From: Pseudocercospora fijiensis CIRAD86
Lineage: Eukaryota > Ascomycota > Dothideomycetes > Mycosphaerellales > Mycosphaerellaceae
Reading direction: 5' to 3'
Assembly (NCBI RefSeq): GCF_000340215.1
Contig: NW_006921534.1
Span: 6,588,382-6,652,381 of the forward strand
DNA length: 64,000 nt
Numbering within the stretch: the stretch's first letter is position 1; every line of letters begins with the position of its first letter. A program made the translations under genes and the position numbers. This document shows, one piece after another, positions 38,117-51,857 of this stretch. The notes under the pieces are model-generated. The model was not told the DNA's origin and did not search any database. It saw nothing but the letters and a program-made list of their open reading frames with translations.

Positions 38117-38176
38117 AAAATACTAATAGTTAAACTATTTTCGAAAGAAATATATTACTATAATCGCGAAAAAACT

Positions 38177-38457
38177 ATAGCTATAAGTTCCCTACTTATC
38201 CCTAGCGCGCGTAAGCGCAAATTAGGTACTAGTCCGCTAAGCGACCCGCCTTAAACCCCGACGTCTACTACTAAGAAGTAGTATACCCTACTACTTAGCC
38301 TCGGCGATCCTTCCCCGAAAGAGTCGCTAGTAAAGAAGGCTAAGACCGCTAATACGCCTAAGAAGTTAACTAAAGCTAAGTAGGATAAGACTATCGGTAT
38401 AGAGATAGACTAAGATAAGCTTAACCTAGCCGAGTAGAGGTTTAAGGAAGGTCGCGT
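38177..38457 (+). pseudogene. 5' fragment of SNF2-like gene #3 cut at the unit A/B border
   Basis: This is the same N-terminal text as #3 (AISSLLIPSARKRKLGTSPL to LAEQRFKEGR) but joined directly to the start of unit B at GGTCGCGT/TACTATAGGG. The border shares only about 2 bp (TA), which suggests an end-joining event. Confidence 0.8.
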
Positions 38458-38518
38458 TACTATAGGGCACTTTAGGGTTAGAGTTAGGCGTATAGCGGGC
38501 GTATAGTAGGGCGCCGGC

Positions 38519-39206
38519 GTCGGGCTAATTAGCTATAACTAGCGATACGGTAAGGGCCGCGGGCTAATTAGCTATAACTAGCGATAGGAACGCTCGCCCT
38601 CGCGCGCGACGTCGACGAGCCCTATTTACTATTTATCGCCTCCCTTATAGAACTATTCTCTATTTATTCGATATTATAATATCGAAGGTATAAAAGAATA
38701 TATTCTCGCGCTTACTCGTAGGCCGCCTACGTGTATTGCGAGCTAAATAAGAAGGCGGTCGCATTCTTAGTCGTATCTCGACTACGCCCGCGTCGGGCTA
38801 ATTAGCTATAACTAGCAATATAGTAAGGGCCGCGGGCTAATTAGCTATAACTAGCGATAGGAACGCTCGCCCTCGCGCGCGACGTCGATAAGCCCTATTT
38901 ACTATTTATCGCCTCCCTTATAGAACTATTCTCTATTTATTCGATATTATAATATCGAAGGTATAAAAGAATATATTCTCGCGCCTACTCGTAGGCCGCC
39001 TACGTGTATTACGAGCTAAATAAGAAGGCAGTCGCATTCTTAGTCGTATCTCGACTACGCCCGCGTCGGGCTAATTAGCTATAACTAGCGATACGGTAAG
39101 GGCTACGGGCTAATTAGCTATAACTAGCGATAGGAACGCTCGCCCTCGCGCGCGACGTCGACTAGCCCTATTTACTATTTATCGCCTCCCTTATAGAACT
39201 ATTCTC
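38519..39206 (+). repeat. 273-bp tandem repeats (unit B)
   Basis: Copies at 38,519, 38,792 and 39,065, as in unit A, with the same TATAAAAG and GCTAATTAGCTATAACTAGC landmarks. Confidence 0.8.
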
Positions 39207-40691
39207 TTAGAGCACTCTCTACGAGCTATACTACGAAGATGCCCTCCGTAGCCTTCGCGAAGTAGTCTTAATAACTCGCTATACTCTATATACCGCTAAG
39301 GACGCATTTAATAGCAAAGTCGGTATCTATACTAAGGTAAGTCTCGCCTTTACCCCTTTAACGCGCCGCCCGTTATATACTAACCTAAGTAGGTTTACAT
39401 CTATAGCGCGACTTTGTCTATACGTAGCTTCGCCGTCCGCGTTACTTTTAGTCTTCTCCGTACTAGTAAGAAAGTTCTATAGGAACCGCGAAGATACCCT
39501 CTACGGCCTTCGCGAAGTAGTTTTAATAACTCGCTATACTCTATATACCGCTAAGGACGCATTTAATAGCAAAGTCGGTATCTATACTAAGGTAAGTCTC
39601 GCCTTTACCCCTTTAACGCGCCGCCCGTTATATACTAACCTAAGTAGGTTTATATCTGCGGCGCGACTTTGTCTATACGTAGCTTCGCTATCCGCGTTAC
39701 TTTTAGTCTCCTCCGTACTAGTAAGAAAGTTCTATAGGAACCGCGAAGATGCCCTCTACGGCCTTCGCGAAGTAGTCTTAATAACTCGCTATACTCTATA
39801 TGCCGCTAAGGACGCATTTAATAGCAAAGTCGGCATCTATACGAAGGTTAGTCTCGCCTTTACCCCTTTAACGCGCCGCCCGTTATATACTAACCTAAGC
39901 AGGTTTATATCTACGGCGCGACTTTGTTTATACGTAGCTTCGCCGTCCGCGTTACTTTTAGTTTCCTCCGTACTAGTAAGAAAGTTCTATAGGAATAGTT
40001 AAAGCGCCTTATCGCCGGTAGCTTAGTCGTTCTTATACTAATAAATAACAAGTTCGTATCTCGCGCTATTGTCGCTACTATTACCGCTCGACTACTAGAG
40101 GGACTTTAGTAGAATCTACCTAAGCTTAATCTCGCCTTTACCCGTCCCGAGGAGTTAGAGCTAGATCCTACTATAGAATATCTTATAGTAGAGGACCGTA
40201 GCGGACTTTTCGAAGCTAATCGGTATACCTTGCTTAGCCTTTAGCGTATAATACGCGAGGGTTTCCCCTTATTAGAGCACCTCGTTAGTATATAGCCTTA
40301 CATTTCGGCGCCTAAGTATTTTAAAGCATAGCCGAAGCGAGATCTAAGCTCTGTCCTAGTTAATAACTCTAACGAGAGCTTCGAGAATGTTAATATAGTT
40401 AAGTACTAGCCTTCTAAGCCTAATAGTGCTCTAGACGCCTTCTAACTAGAAGCGCTCCGTCGTATTCTAATAGCGCGTCTTACTATTATTTAAGGCCTAC
40501 CTAGTACTAGCAAGACCTATATCTCTATATAAGCTATTAAAGTAATGCTCGAGAACTAGAATAAGGGAGATCTACTAATAATTATCGCTTGTTAGACTAA
40601 CTACGCTATCGACTAGTTTTTACGTTATATCGCTATATTCGAGGAAGAATTTGTACGTCTCGGTAGTTGTAGTAAGGATAAGGATGTCGTT
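39207..40691 (+). pseudogene. NFX1/UPF1-like SF1 helicase fragment (unit B)
   Basis: It has the same content as in unit A but with three 255-bp repeats (AGAT landmarks at 39,237, 39,492 and 39,747). The Walker A remnant lies at about 40,495-40,530. It ends at the hairpin repeats at 40,692. Confidence 0.7.
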
Positions 40692-40764
40692 AAGCCGCTT
40701 CGTTAGGATGCGACGAAGCGCTTCTAGTTAGTAAGCCGCTTCGCTAGGATACGACGAAGCGCTT
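40692..40764. repeat. 41-bp hairpin repeats, two copies (unit B)
   Basis: Units at 40,692 and 40,733, with the same stem-loop as in unit A. The loop varies (TAGGATGCG in the first). Confidence 0.85.
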
Positions 40765-41232
40765 AAGAAACATTAAAGTAAGAAGGCGTTCGTATTCTAA
40801 GTCGTATCTCGACCGCGCCCGCGTCTAGCTAATTAGCTATAACTAGCGATACGGCCCTCGCTCCGTTAGAACGCGACGGAGCGCTTCCGGTTAAGAAATA
40901 TACGGGGTACGTATTCCCCTATCCCTTACCCTCCGGTTCCGTAAGTAGGGATTTACCTGTCTTCTTAGCTATACTTTTAGTCTTATATTAAGTATACGAG
41001 GTACCCTTTCCCGAAATCTAGCTAACCTATCTGCCCGATATTAATTAAACATTATTAGAACCTAGCTAACTATCTAATTAAATAGCCTTCCTTCGCTATT
41101 ACGGAAGGCTACTACGAACCTTACCCTATATCTCGTATTACTCCGCCTATCGCCTAGCAAGGACTTTTACCTTTAATAATAGACCTACTAGTAATACTCT
41201 TTAGGTTTACTTATCCTACGGTCCGATAGAGG

Positions 41233-41303
41233 AACAACTTAAAACTTTTAGTACGTACCTAAAACACCTAGTTTTAGGTACGCACCTAAAGTTTTAAGTT
41301 GTT
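41233..41303. repeat. Family-2 palindrome, complete inverted repeat (unit B)
   Basis: Counterpart of 30,063-30,133 with two or three transitions. Confidence 0.8.
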
Positions 41304-41579
41304 TACGGTGTCCTTTAATTGCTAGACTTTGGGTTTTGTAACGTTTACGGGAAGGCCGTAGGCAGTATACGAACCTACTTATACGTACTACTTTATACGC
41401 AAAATATACTACGCTACTATTCCTTACTCTCTTATATATAAAATGCATCGCTAGAAAGGGGTAGCCCTTTCTAGTATTAGTAGTTTCCGCGAGATAGAAC
41501 TACTACCTCCTCGAATTCTATACTTATTAGCGCGGCTTATATATAAGCTTTACCCTCCGCTATTAACGGAATTAATACG

Positions 41580-44500
41580 ATGCTGCCTAAAGGATAGCGT
41601 AAGCTACTCGGTACTAAAGAGGAAGAGCGGAAGAAGAAGGCCGAACGTACCGCGAGGAAGTTAGCGAGTACGGCTTTACGACGAGCCTAGAAGAAAGTAT
41701 AGCAAGCCGAGTAAGACCTAGGCGTAGTATCTTCTTCGTCTACGCTGCTACTATATCTAGCCGCTATATCGTCTACCTCCTCGGCTACCTAACCTATCCC
41801 CTATATTAACCCTCTACTTTGTAGCTAAACAGGCGTAGTAGGTAGTTAAATACTCTAGAGTTAGTACTATTCGGCTAGTTAGGGACGGCTACTTCTCCTA
41901 GTACTACGACTACTACCGCTCTCTTTATAGATAGCGCCGCGTATAAACACTAGAGATAGGCTATAGCTCCTCGCTACCTATATTAACTAGCTCGAGATCG
42001 ACGATGTTATCGCGGCAGTCGATTAATTTACTAGAGCTAACGCCGCTAGCTCTACTCTAAGGGATAGTACTTCTACGTCTATCGTTTAATAATCGATCGT
42101 ATAGGCTATCCCTACCTACGACTAGCCTCGGTTAGCTATTCGGCGGGCTCCTCTACGTCCCCTTCTCCCTAAAACAGATAGTACTTAACTAGTATACCTA
42201 TCTAATACTCTCCCTTTATATATAGGTCCTCTTACCCTACGTAGAATAGTTTACTACCCCGCTCCGATAGCTACTAGACCCCCTTCGTCCGCTATAGTAT
42301 AATCCCTACTAGCGCTAGCTTCTATACTAGCGATACCTCCCGCGCTAGCTTCTATACTAGCGATACCTCCCGCGCTAGCTTCTATACTAGCGATACCTCC
42401 CGCGCTAGCTTCTATACTAGCGATACCTCCCGCGCTAGCTTCTATACTAGCGATACCTCCCGCGCTAGCTTCTATACTAGCGATACCTCCCTAGCTAGCT
42501 TCTATACTAGCGATACCTCCCTAGCTAGCTTCTATACTAGCGATACCTCTCGCGCTAGCTTCTATACTAGCGACGCCTTCCTAGCTAGCTTCTATACTAG
42601 CGACGCCTTTCCCGCTAGCTTCTATACTAGCGACGCCGCCTAAGCCTAACTCCTAAGGAAGCGTAGCTTATTCTTCCCTATTACTAGCTTCGAAGTCCGC
42701 TACTTAACCTACTTCGCTAACTCCTCGAAGAAGTCTCTCCTTCCCTCCTATTCTAGAGAGCCCCTCGTTACCTACGACGCCGCCTAAGCTAGACTCCTAA
42801 GTAAGCGTAGCTTATTCTCCCCTATTACTAGCTTCGAAGTCCGCTACTTAACCTGCTTCGCCGACTTCTCGAAGAAGTCTCTCCTTCCCTCCTATTCTAG
42901 AGAGCCCCTCGTTACCTACTTTAAGAGACGGGACGAATTAACTACTAGCCTCGGTATAGCGTAGTCGACCGATCGCAAGCGCGAGTATATCTAAGTCTAA
43001 TTCTAAAGATAGTATTCCTAGCCCTAGCTTAAGGCGAAGCCCGTCTAGATTAAGAGATAGTATTACTAGGTCTAATTTAAGAGAGAGCTTATAAAGGCCT
43101 CGTCCTAGAGCTTAGCTATCGTAGCTATAACGCGGGCTCCTACTACGTATCCGGCTAAATCCTAGAGGGCGTAACCCGCGCCCTACCTTACTAGAACCCC
43201 TACTACCGCTACGACCTACGCTACCGCGAGGTCGGTAGGGTCGAGACGATAATAGCGACGTTACGCTCGAAAGCTCGCGAGCACCTTCGGTAACTAGTAG
43301 TTTAATCTAATCGGATTTAAGTAGTCCTTTAAGTAGCGACGCTAGGGTTAATTCCGATAAGGAACTAGATAATCTACCTATTATATCGACCCCTTATAGT
43401 CGGATAGTACTTTACTAAGCGCTCGCCGTAGATAGTTGCTCTTATAAGTATTCCTAAGACTAGGATACGGACGCGGAAGAAGAGGAGCCGATACCGCCTA
43501 AAGTTATACTCGTAGAATTTATTACTAAGGGTACTACCGCTGTCTTCGCCTAAAGTTAACTTTACTAGCTCCCGGATATACTTACGTACGTCGTAGAGTA
43601 TAGCAAGCTCTCGACGTATATATATAAGTAGCTCCGAGGCGTCGACTAGCGTAGACTCCTCGCTAGGTAGATTAACGGGGTACCTTCTATAGTCCTATTA
43701 CTCGAGAAGTCGTATCTTATATCTACTAATTAGCTATTTTATATTACTCGATACTAGGACATTAACGCACTTCTCCTCCCTATAACCTTACTTGCGACCT
43801 ATAGAGCCGGTATTCGGTTATTCTATACGCCTCGCTTTATAAAGACTATTACTTACGAGTAGTATATACTAGTAGGCCGCTCTCCGATACGACCCGAACG
43901 CTATAAGTATATACGGATCGCGACTAGACTCGATGCTTCTAGATTTAATACGTACCTCTTCTTCCCTAACCTTCTACTTCCTAAAGCGAATCGAAATCGG
44001 AAGATCGACCGGTAACGTTACTATTATATAAACAAGTATAAACAGGCTTACTTTATTAATACTATCCTTATTCCTACGCTTCGCGATACTTATCCTTCTT
44101 AAGTGCTCGTATATTATCCCCTATCCTTCTAGTAAGTATATAATCGCGTATACGCTCGATAGAAACAAGGTATAGAAAGTAACAATCGTAACGTTAGTAA
44201 AATCTCTTACGATATTATAGATCCGCTACCGGCAAATTAAGACCCTATAGTCGACGTAGCTATACTACGACTATATTGTTTATAGTAGGGTATCGAACGT
44301 CGGTTACGTCGAGACTTAGATATATATTAGTAGCGTATAGAACTAGTTATTATATAGTATAGAACTAAAATCCGTCTAGAGGTATAGACTCCCCTAGAGC
44401 TTAAAGAACTCCTCGATTAGTCCCTCGAGCGCTAGTTTAACCCTATATATCGTAATATAGACCGCGCTTAGTTCGACCTCGCGTAGGAAGATATCCCTAC

Positions 44501-46600
44501 TAAACTAGTAGTCGAAGACGTAGTAGTATCTCCGCTTATCGCCCTTTACTAGATAGCCTATAGTATTACGAAGACTAGCGGCCTTAATATCGAGCATCCT
44601 TAAGTATACTAGTAGTTCGGTATATAAGAGGCTTATAGTATCCGAGGCAAACTACTCCGTAAGTCCGTAGAGCGGCTTAGTAGTATCGGCTTCTTCTAAG
44701 AATATAATATATCGAAGGATCTCTTCGCGTCTATTAACCGAACGGTAGAACCTATTTTTAGTTAGTTAATACTACCGCTTCTTACATTCTCCTAGTCTAC
44801 TATCGACTAGGTAGCCGCTATTACTTCCCTTATTGCCCGAGATACTATATTTCGCCGAGCTCGTATCTTAGACGCCTTTAAAGCGGAAATTATATAGGCG
44901 TATAATACGCTAGATAGCTACGCCTCGAGCACCGTTCCCTTTAGCGTACGAGGAGAGGTTCGTACTTGCTAGGACCTACTCTATTAGCCTAATCTGCCTA
45001 TAACTCGCCTAAGCCTAACCGAGGGAATAGACGGGCGTCGTACTTACTAGCCTTTCTTCGTACTTAAGAGTAAGCACGTCGTCGACTTTATATGTTTATA
45101 GTTAAACCGCTAGCTCTTTACAATATATATAGTCCTTTCGTAAAGGTCCGTTAACGTAGGCGTAAATACCGCCTAACTCGATCGTACAACCCGCGCCGTT
45201 AAGGAAGCCTCTACGTCGGCAATGCTTAATATACTGTTCGACTTACTAACTACAACCTATAATAGTAGTTCCTTTAGTATAAAGTATAGACTCTCTCGTA
45301 ATCGTTACGACCGGTTAGGCGTAGGCGATAGAGAGTAGGAAGGAAGTCGTTAGGGTTTAAATATTATAGTAAGCCTCCGCACTACGTACGCCGCCTAGCT
45401 CCTAGCCGATCTCTTTAACTAGGTTTAACTACGCTTCTATACTGCCGCGCTCTAGTAGACCGCCTATACTACCGACTTCCTCCGTAGCTAGCTCTAAGCT
45501 ACTAGTTCGAGAAGGCTAGAGTAAGCTTTCTATAGCTACGTAAAGGAGACGATCGACTAACTCGTTACCGCCTACTAAACGTATCGAGTAGCGTATAAGG
45601 AGCGTAAGGATAACGATTCGGAAGAGGATAACAACTCGGATTAGTACGTAGGTATCGTTAAACGGGCACTTTAGCGATTAAGCTAGGTATATAAATGCCG
45701 CTATACTAGCTATATACTCCGTATACTCTTAAAGCCCGATAAGCGTCTAGGGGATTAGGTACGGTTACGCTACTTCTTCTTAAAGGAAGTTACCGATAAA
45801 GAGAGAGCTAGTCTCTATAGCTTTTCGTACGACCTTGTATATCGGATAACAGATAGGAGACCTAATATTGTCGTCGCCCGGGGCGGTAGTAGTAACGCTA
45901 TAGAAGGCGGCTTTACCTTATTTACCGCTATCTAGCAAACCCGCCTTTAGCTACTCTTTAACTAGGACGACGGTTTTCGCCGCGATAGCTAGGAACGCCG
46001 ACTATAGCGTAGGTAGGCGAGGTACTATTTCGACGTACTCGCCTTACTTAGTTAGGATTACCTAAATATTGCGTAATAGTTTAAGCGCAGTATAGGGCGT
46101 TATATAATAAATTAGATACGCATCCTCCTAGTATACGATAAAAGCAAAATCTATTAAGCCGTTCGATAGAAGAAAATACCCGGTACTACTAGTTAATACT
46201 AGGTAAAGTAGGTAGCCGCCGTCCTAGTTAGCGCGAGTAACCTTATCTAGAATAGTACTATCCTATAGCATTAGTCGCTCGTTAGTATCGTAAATAAGAA
46301 GAACCAACTTTATATAATATACCGCTATACTCCTAATCTACTCCGTAATTAAAGATAGTAGAGGATTAGCGAAGATCTTATTAACTACTTTATAGCGATG
46401 CGATAGATTTAGCGACTAAGAGGGCTAAATAATAGTAACTCTACGTCTACCGACGACGACGATAACGACGAGTAGATTCTATCGCGAAATAGTAAGGTAA
46501 GGCTAGCCGAACACTAGGTATAGCTACTGCTTAATACGGCTACTAGATAGCGCCGACAATAGCAAAAACTTCGGGCGTACGCCTAAAACCGTAGTTATAT
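41580..46600 (+). pseudogene. Large orphan gene with decapeptide array (unit B)
   Basis: Copy of the unit A gene. It starts ATG CTG (MLPKGQRKLLGTKEEERKKK) and carries 11 decapeptide copies (42,311-42,640). Stops are mostly at the same places as in unit A, with extra private transitions (for example GGCGATAGAGAG context near 45,325), so the two copies share most of their mutations. Confidence 0.6.
42311..42640 (+). repeat. 30-bp array, 11 copies (unit B)
   Basis: The same array with one more unit than unit A and a different order of CGCG and CTAG variants. Confidence 0.95.
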
Positions 46601-46614
46601 AATAAGTGTACACA

Positions 46615-46682
46615 AATGAAGAAACTTTAGGTACGCACCTATTTAATACGTAGAATAGGTATATACCTAAAGTTCCTTTATT
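46615..46682. repeat. Family-2 double palindrome after orphan gene (unit B)
   Basis: Counterpart of 35,415-35,482. Confidence 0.8.
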
Positions 46683-47389
46683 TGCGTATAGTCTCTATAA
46701 CATTTAATCGTGTAGTTAAATAAGTAGATATAGGCCGGTTGACTAAGTAGATAGCGCTTAAATAAGATTAAATAGCGAGCGACTAGCGTAGCACTAAATA
46801 AACAGATAGCCTATTATATATAATAGCGTATAATCTAGGTTTATTACTTTATCGACTTTGCTAGACTAGCGTCGAGAATAGTAGGATTCTATTATACTAT
46901 TATTATTCTATATGCTTAGAATAACAAAATTGCTATATAGTACTAACCTCTCTTTATTCGGAAGCTATACTATACTATTAGAGATAGAGCCTCGTAGTAT
47001 AGGTAGAAATCTCGACCTACAAAGTCGGAAATTAGTATCTCGGAAGAGGCGTTCTCTACTACTATATATAGCGATCTATATTTACTCGGAGCTGTAGAAC
47101 ACCGCTAGATATTCTATTACACTGTCTACTTAATATATAGATCACTATAGCTCTTAACCCTTATATATACTATAGGGTTATCGAGGACGATAACGAGGTA
47201 GACTAACTTTACTTAATAGGCCCTAAATTCTTTATATAGTTAACTACTTAAGTAACGAAATTATTACGTAGTTATATAAGCTAGAAGGACTATAATTAAT
47301 TGAATAAAGACGTTATTACTTATTTATATGCTTATGTAATTATTTATGTAATTTAATATTGCGGAGACTGTTTCTATAATCGTAGTATT

Positions 47390-49000
47390 ATATACCTAAT
47401 CTAAGAATATTACCTTTAAGTAGCGTCGGGTTCTCTTCCTCTATCGATACTTTACGTAGAGTAGCCGTACCCTCTTCTATTACTAGTAGCTCGCGTTCCT
47501 TCGCTATACTTAGTCGCTATAGTACGACGAGCGTAATATCGTTATCGTACGCCTCCTCCCCCTTTAGAAGTTCGATTAGAGTTATGTCTGCTATATTGTT
47601 CGCTAGGTAGGCGATGCTATAGCGCTACTAATATATAATCGTTCCTAAGACTTTAACGTTACCTTCGAGGTTAAATGCCCCGATTCCGATCTCGTACTCT
47701 ATCTCGCTATATAGTAGTTTAAGGTTATAGCGAAGCGCCTTAATATCCGCTATCGTAACGTTAAAGTCCGGTAGATAGTAATAAACTAAGAAGCGATACT
47801 ACATCGATAGCTAAGTTTTCTTATCGAGTCTATACCGAGTATAACGCTTAAGGCTAAATATACCTTTATTCTTATTACCTAGATCGGTAACAATCTAATA
47901 TAAACACTAGTGCTTCCTATAATCCGGCGACCGTAGCTACGCCGCGCGAGAAACTAGAACATTATATATAAAACCGCCGTATACGAGTGCGACCGATATT
48001 AAGTAAAATCTAGTATATACCGCTAATCTATCCGCACTTTGCTATACGTCTTTTAACTACCGCCGATCCTTATCTCGCATATCCTAGAGTCTAGAACGTA
48101 AGGTCTATATAAACCGGAAATATACGAGGGCGACGTCGTAGAGTCGTAGAGGTACTAACGCCGAGCTACGATACCCGAAGAATGTATTACAATAACTTAA
48201 GTAGAGGTTGTCTACTAGGTACTTAACGAATAGTAATTAGTCGTATATAGATCGCGACTACTACCTTAGTATACTCTCCGAGCTTAAGTTAATATATTCG
48301 TCGAGCCTCCTTTAACTACGTTCTCTATCGCATAGGTAAAGGTTATTCCCGAGACTATATAGCGGTCTAAATACGGCTAACAATTGTGCTATCGTGCTAG
48401 GCCTACTATTATTATAGCTACTCGTATTAATTAAGACCTTATAAGACGTCTCCTATAGTATATTCTCGGGCGTCGGCGCTAGCCGCTAAGGATAATAAGA
48501 TAGCAAGTAACTACCCTATATAATCGAGAGTATACGGATATATATCGTTAAACTCCGTACCGGTAATAACAAGAAGTAGCGTTTGCGCTTCTTAATAGGC
48601 AAAGGAGGATCCGACTTCGTCTTAATTACGACCTCGCTAAACCGGAGACTAGGCCGTATACTCGCTATTGCTATCCGAACCGCTTCGTCGCCGTAGTTAG
48701 TAAGTATAGGTATATATAATAAGGGTCGCAATTCGGGACTACCGTTAATATAGAGAGCGACTAGGACCGCCGTATATATCTAATCCTACGCGATAGTTCG
48801 AGTCTAACTGTCGATACCGAACCCCGCCGGCTAGCGCTTGTATTATATCTACTACTCCCTATCTATACTATAGTTATAAGCAACCTAGACTTTACAGTCT
48901 CTATGCCTAACGTTTACTAGGTAGCGTAGGATTTAATCCTTTAGCTCGATCGATAGTTCGGAGAATAACATCCTCGCCTTAATTAGATAGTAGTATAAGG
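47390..49000 (-). pseudogene. Minus-strand orphan gene relic (unit B)
   Basis: Counterpart of the unit A relic. The open segment is 48,731-48,516 (RPLLYIPILTNYGDEAVRI), with a few transition-type replacements. Frame ambiguity downstream is the same. Confidence 0.45.
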
Positions 49001-49865
49001 TTGTTATAGTAAGTAGCAATAATAAGCGTTTAATAGAACTTTAGGTACGTACCTAAAATTTCCTTACGTTACACCTTATATAACCTTATATAACCTTATA
49101 GGCTATTACCTAATACTAGTACGGGTAAGCGTTAAAAGCAAACATCGCTATTAGACGCGGGATATACCGCTAGCGGCAAATACGTAGTCCGTACGTAATA
49201 CAACTTTTCTTCTTTTACAAACCTGCTCCCTCTTCTTAACTTAAACATTAATATCAACCTTCCGTAGCACTTACTATTACTAGTACTAGAATAGGTGCAT
49301 ACCTAAAGTTTCTTTAAAAATACTAACAGTTAAACTATTTTCGAAAGAAATATATTACTATAATCGCGAAAAAACTATAGCTATAAGTTCCCTACTTATC
49401 CCTAGCGCGCGTAAGCGTAAATTAGGCACTAGTCCGCTAAGCGACCCGCCCTAAACCCCGACGTCTACTGCTAAGAAGCAGTATACCCTACTACTTAGCC
49501 TCGGCGATCCTTCCCCGAAAGAGTCGCTAGTAAAGAAGGCTAAGACCGCTAACACGCCTAAGAAGTTAACTAAAGCTAAGTAGGACAAGACTATCGGTAT
49601 AGAGATAGACTAAGATAAGCTTAACCTAGCCGAGTAGAGGTTTAAGGAAGGTCGCGTTAACAGCTTTAAGGCTATTATAGATAAGACCCGCGGCGTAGTA
49701 ACGGCCCTATCCTATAGTTAAGGTGTCTATATAGCCGCCTACTCCTCTAGATCTATTAAGAACAAGACTACCGTAGGAGCTATAGAGATCCTAGTCGGCG
49801 ACTAGTTCGTACGTATAATAGCGAAGCTCGAGCTAGCGTTTAAGTATTTCTACTTATATCGCGTC

Positions 49866-50189
49866 GTAAGTACAATAGGCCTAAGTATACCCCCTTTTTT
49901 TTATTCTTTTTTTCCTTTACCGTTATATCGATTCTACTTAAAAGATAAAACTTTAGGTGTATACCTATTCTGCGCGTTAAATAGGTACGTACCTAAAGTT
50001 TCCTTAAAATACTACGATTTAGGTATACGCCTTAAGTTAACTCTAAAGATAAAACTTTAGGTATATACCTATTCTACGTATTAAATAGGTACGTACCTAA
50101 AGTTTCTTCGAAGGTTTATAATTTAGGTATATGCCTAAAGTTTCTATATTCTTAATTCTCCTCTTTAGAATAGTGCTAAGTTATTATAG
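49866..50189 (+). other. Intron 1 of #3 with family-2 palindromes
   Basis: It starts GTAAGT and ends GCTAAGTTATTATAG (324 bp). It contains two full double palindromes (49,945-50,004 and 50,048-50,107) and one single (50,123-50,146). The frame resumes as TFSKYESASAKYARPLAGIR. Confidence 0.65.
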
Positions 50190-51693
50190 CGAACATTTAG
50201 TAAATACGAGAGCGCGTCGGCTAAGTACGCTAGACCCCTAGCGGGCATTCGCCGCAAGGCTAGACCGACTAAGCGTAAGGGCAAACAGCCCGTTTTATTA
50301 GAATACGTTAGCGATAGCGAAGACGCCTAAGGTTTAGACGATATAGTAGAGTAAGACCCTAATAACGACGTCGATAAGATAGATATCGACGAGAAAGATA
50401 GCGGTAACTAGTAGAGCTACCGACTCTAGCTTATGCCGAATAAGATCCTTAGGACTATCTCTAGCTTTACTAAAGGCTAGATTAAGGTTAAGAGTATAAT
50501 CGCGGAGGACGACGACGTCGTAGATCGCGCCCTTTCTAGCCCGCGCTATCCCGATACTATTAAGGGCAACCTAAAGCGTATAGCCTTTATCTATATCCGC
50601 GCCGTATAGAAGATAAAGGTTATTCTAGACTCCCTCGATCCTGCAATCGATCGGCTAGATCTAGCGTACATTCCTACGTTCTTCGTAGGCACTCCTACTA
50701 CGCTTTATAGACCTACTCTCTAGCTAGTCTACCTAGTCCTAGAGCTAGATATTTGTAGAGAAGACCTCTATCGAGGACTACTACTCTTATACCTATATAA
50801 TAAGATAAAGAACAAGAATAATAATAACAACGCGGTTAACTTATTACTCGAGCTAATAAAGATCTCCCGCGTCGCTACTACTACTACCCTAGTCTATATT
50901 AACCCGAAAGCTAGCCGAGTAAACACTAAGGAGTAGGACGAGTATATAGGCAATATTATAGAGCAGTTGCTAGACCTCGCTAAGAAGGGTCTCTACGATA
51001 GATCTACTACTACGGAGATGCGGCGTATATAAGCTAATACCGATCCGGATACTACGCTTAAGACCTTCGATATTTTATCTAAGCGCGGTAATATAAATCT
51101 AGGGACTAGCCTACGCCTAGATAACTTTACTAATAACGAGGCGCGCATTACCTATATTAACAACATTATTAACACTACCGGTAGCGTACGTCTATATCTA
51201 TAGCTATTTAGCGATCCTACTAAGATCGAGCGCCTAGGGTTCGATACTATAATACCTAAGGTTAACGTAAGCGACGTATAAGCCTTTTAATAGCGGTACG
51301 CCGAAGATACTAATAATAAGCGTACTAGCGCCTATAATACCGATAGTACCCTAGTTATCGATAGTAAGATGTTTACGCTTATTAACTCCGCTATAAACTA
51401 GAAGAGCGCTAAGGTACCTACGTTCGAGGACGCCTACGCTACGCTCGGCGTTATACCCGAAACGTTAAGCGTACTAGACGGCTTTACTAAGTTAGGATTT
51501 AAGGCTATATACTACGGGCTAAGCTTGTAGCCTTAGCAGGTATCTAGTGCTACGTACCTTAAGTATATAATACTCTCTCCCGCTCGGTTCGCTATTATAG
51601 GTAATAACGTTAGCCTCGGTAAGACTATTTAGGTCCTCGTAACGATCTACGAAATAGCGAAAGAGACTACCCGCTAGATTAAGGTCTACGATA

Positions 51694-51857
51694 GTAAGTT
51701 TTCCCTACGATTTATTATAAAACTTTAGGTACGTACCTATTCTTACGAGATTTAGGTACGTACCTAAAGTTTTATTATTTCCGATCGTTATAATCTTTAG
51801 GTATATACCTAAAGTTCCTTCCTGCTAACGAAACTTTTACTAACTTCTTATATATAG
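51694..51857 (+). other. Intron 2 of #3 with family-2 palindromes
   Basis: GTAAGT, branch TTTACTAAC, and TATATATAG (164 bp), phase 1 after VYD. This is the same position and phase as intron 1 of #1 and #2. It holds one double palindrome (51,721-51,772) and one single (51,790-51,818). Confidence 0.75.

Larger units (their letters stand above)
27502..38457. repeat. Tandem unit A (10,956 bp)
   Basis: Bases from 27,502 (TACTATAGGGCAC) match those from 38,458 onward in the same order and orientation. The offset is 10,956 at the start, 11,211 after the 255-bp repeats, 11,170 after the 41-bp repeats and 11,200 after the 30-bp array. The match ends at 38,457/49,657 (GGAAGGTCGCGT). Differences between copies are overwhelmingly transitions by eye. 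Most stop codons are shared, so much of the RIP damage predates, or was copied by, the duplication. Confidence 0.9.
38458..49657. repeat. Tandem unit B (11,200 bp)
   Basis: This is the head-to-tail partner of unit A. It carries one more 255-bp repeat, one fewer 41-bp hairpin repeat and one more 30-bp repeat than A. These account exactly for the 244-bp length difference (255 - 41 + 30). At its right end the SNF2-like gene continues without a break. Confidence 0.9.

Noticed and set aside
41248..41448. Minus-strand open frame in unit B
   Set aside because: It covers the family-2 palindrome and the promoter region, and is closed in unit A.
46912..47097. Plus-strand open frame in unit B
   Set aside because: It lies in the spacer between convergent genes. 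The unit A counterpart is interrupted and there is no motif.
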